From CAYPNF01 sp964411985 (GTDB lineage Bacteria > Verrucomicrobiota > Verrucomicrobiia > Limisphaerales > J093): 12,761 nucleotides of DNA. Where the stretch lies: assembly GCA_964411985.1 (NCBI GenBank), contig CAYPNF010000104.1, positions 1 through 12,761 of the forward strand. Direction: 5' to 3'. Position numbers and translations under genes: made by a program. The stretch's first letter is position 1, and each line of letters opens with the position of its first letter. The notes below the pieces were generated by a model that saw nothing but the letters and a program-made list of their open reading frames with translations, did no database searches and was not told where the DNA came from. This document shows, one piece after another, positions 12,688-12,761 of this stretch.

Positions 12688-12761
12688 ACGTTTCTCAGTC
12701 CTGCAGGTGTCTCATAGGATATGAAGCGTATTCTTGTCGCCGTCGCAGGCGTCCTCGCTCT
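12516..12761 (+). repeat. duplicated segment, copy B (partner 9803-10048)
   Basis: Colinear with 9803-10048 at offset 2713 without gaps. Copy B contains the end of an intact PEP-CTERM gene, whereas copy A contains only the remnant. It is cut by the window edge. Confidence 0.9.
12721..12761 (+). CDS. second copy of the small membrane-anchored protein, 3'-truncated by the window edge
   Basis: The 41 visible bases are identical to the first 41 bases of the gene at 10008-10412, and the upstream 33-base leader differs at one base. The visible product is MKRILVAVAGVLA, the start of the membrane anchor. Whether the rest is intact cannot be seen. Confidence 0.8.
   Translation, partial: MKRILVAVAGVLA

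Overview
The window looks like a chromosomal segment of a verrucomicrobial bacterium, probably a soil or freshwater member of the Pedosphaera/Limisphaera type. This is inferred from three things: secreted PEP-CTERM proteins with the repeated AGPxYVAQLYWG / AWVQVRAW pattern, a Tat-exported protein paired with a very large GH2-like enzyme, and a methylmalonyl-CoA module of carboxyltransferase, OadG-like protein and biotin carrier. Taxonomy is an inference; no rRNA or marker gene is present.

Region 1 (1-3926, + strand) is a propionate/methylmalonyl-CoA operon: meaB (chaperone GTPase of methylmalonyl-CoA mutase, 5' end outside the window), mce (epimerase), mmdA/pccB-type carboxyltransferase, an OadG-like membrane subunit and a biotin carrier protein. 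A strong intrinsic terminator at 3949-3987 closes it. Two features stand out. The meaB frame carries an amber stop exactly at the Walker A lysine. The membrane Na+-pump (beta) subunit expected beside an OadG/biotin-carrier pair is not here. A one-domain EamA-type transporter (4051-4467) follows the terminator.

Region 2 (4492-9657, - strand) is a two-gene carbohydrate-related unit: a Tat-exported, probably helical-toroid protein, then a 1302-residue secreted GH2-like protein. The GH2-like protein keeps the nucleophile motif CEYG but has lost the canonical Asn-Glu acid/base pair, and it ends in two amidotransferase-like (Rossmann-type) segments.

Region 3 (9723-12761) is repetitive and looks like an island built by duplication. 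Two 74-bp direct repeats (9723-9796 and 10487-10560) each contain the 3' half of a tRNA-Ala (anticodon loop to CCA, - strand) without the 5' half, which is the usual signature of integration at a tRNA 3' end. Between them lie a decapitated PEP-CTERM gene and an intact small membrane-anchored protein gene. After the second repeat come a long nested hairpin, an unexplained non-coding stretch, three tandem PEP-CTERM paralogues, and the start of a second copy of the small membrane protein gene cut by the window edge. The last 246 bases of the window repeat 9803-10048 at a constant offset of 2713. The unit [tRNA-Ala fragment - PEP-CTERM gene(s) - small membrane protein] therefore appears to have been stacked, with recombination between the paralogues. 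No integrase, transposase, exosortase or complete tRNA is visible in the window.
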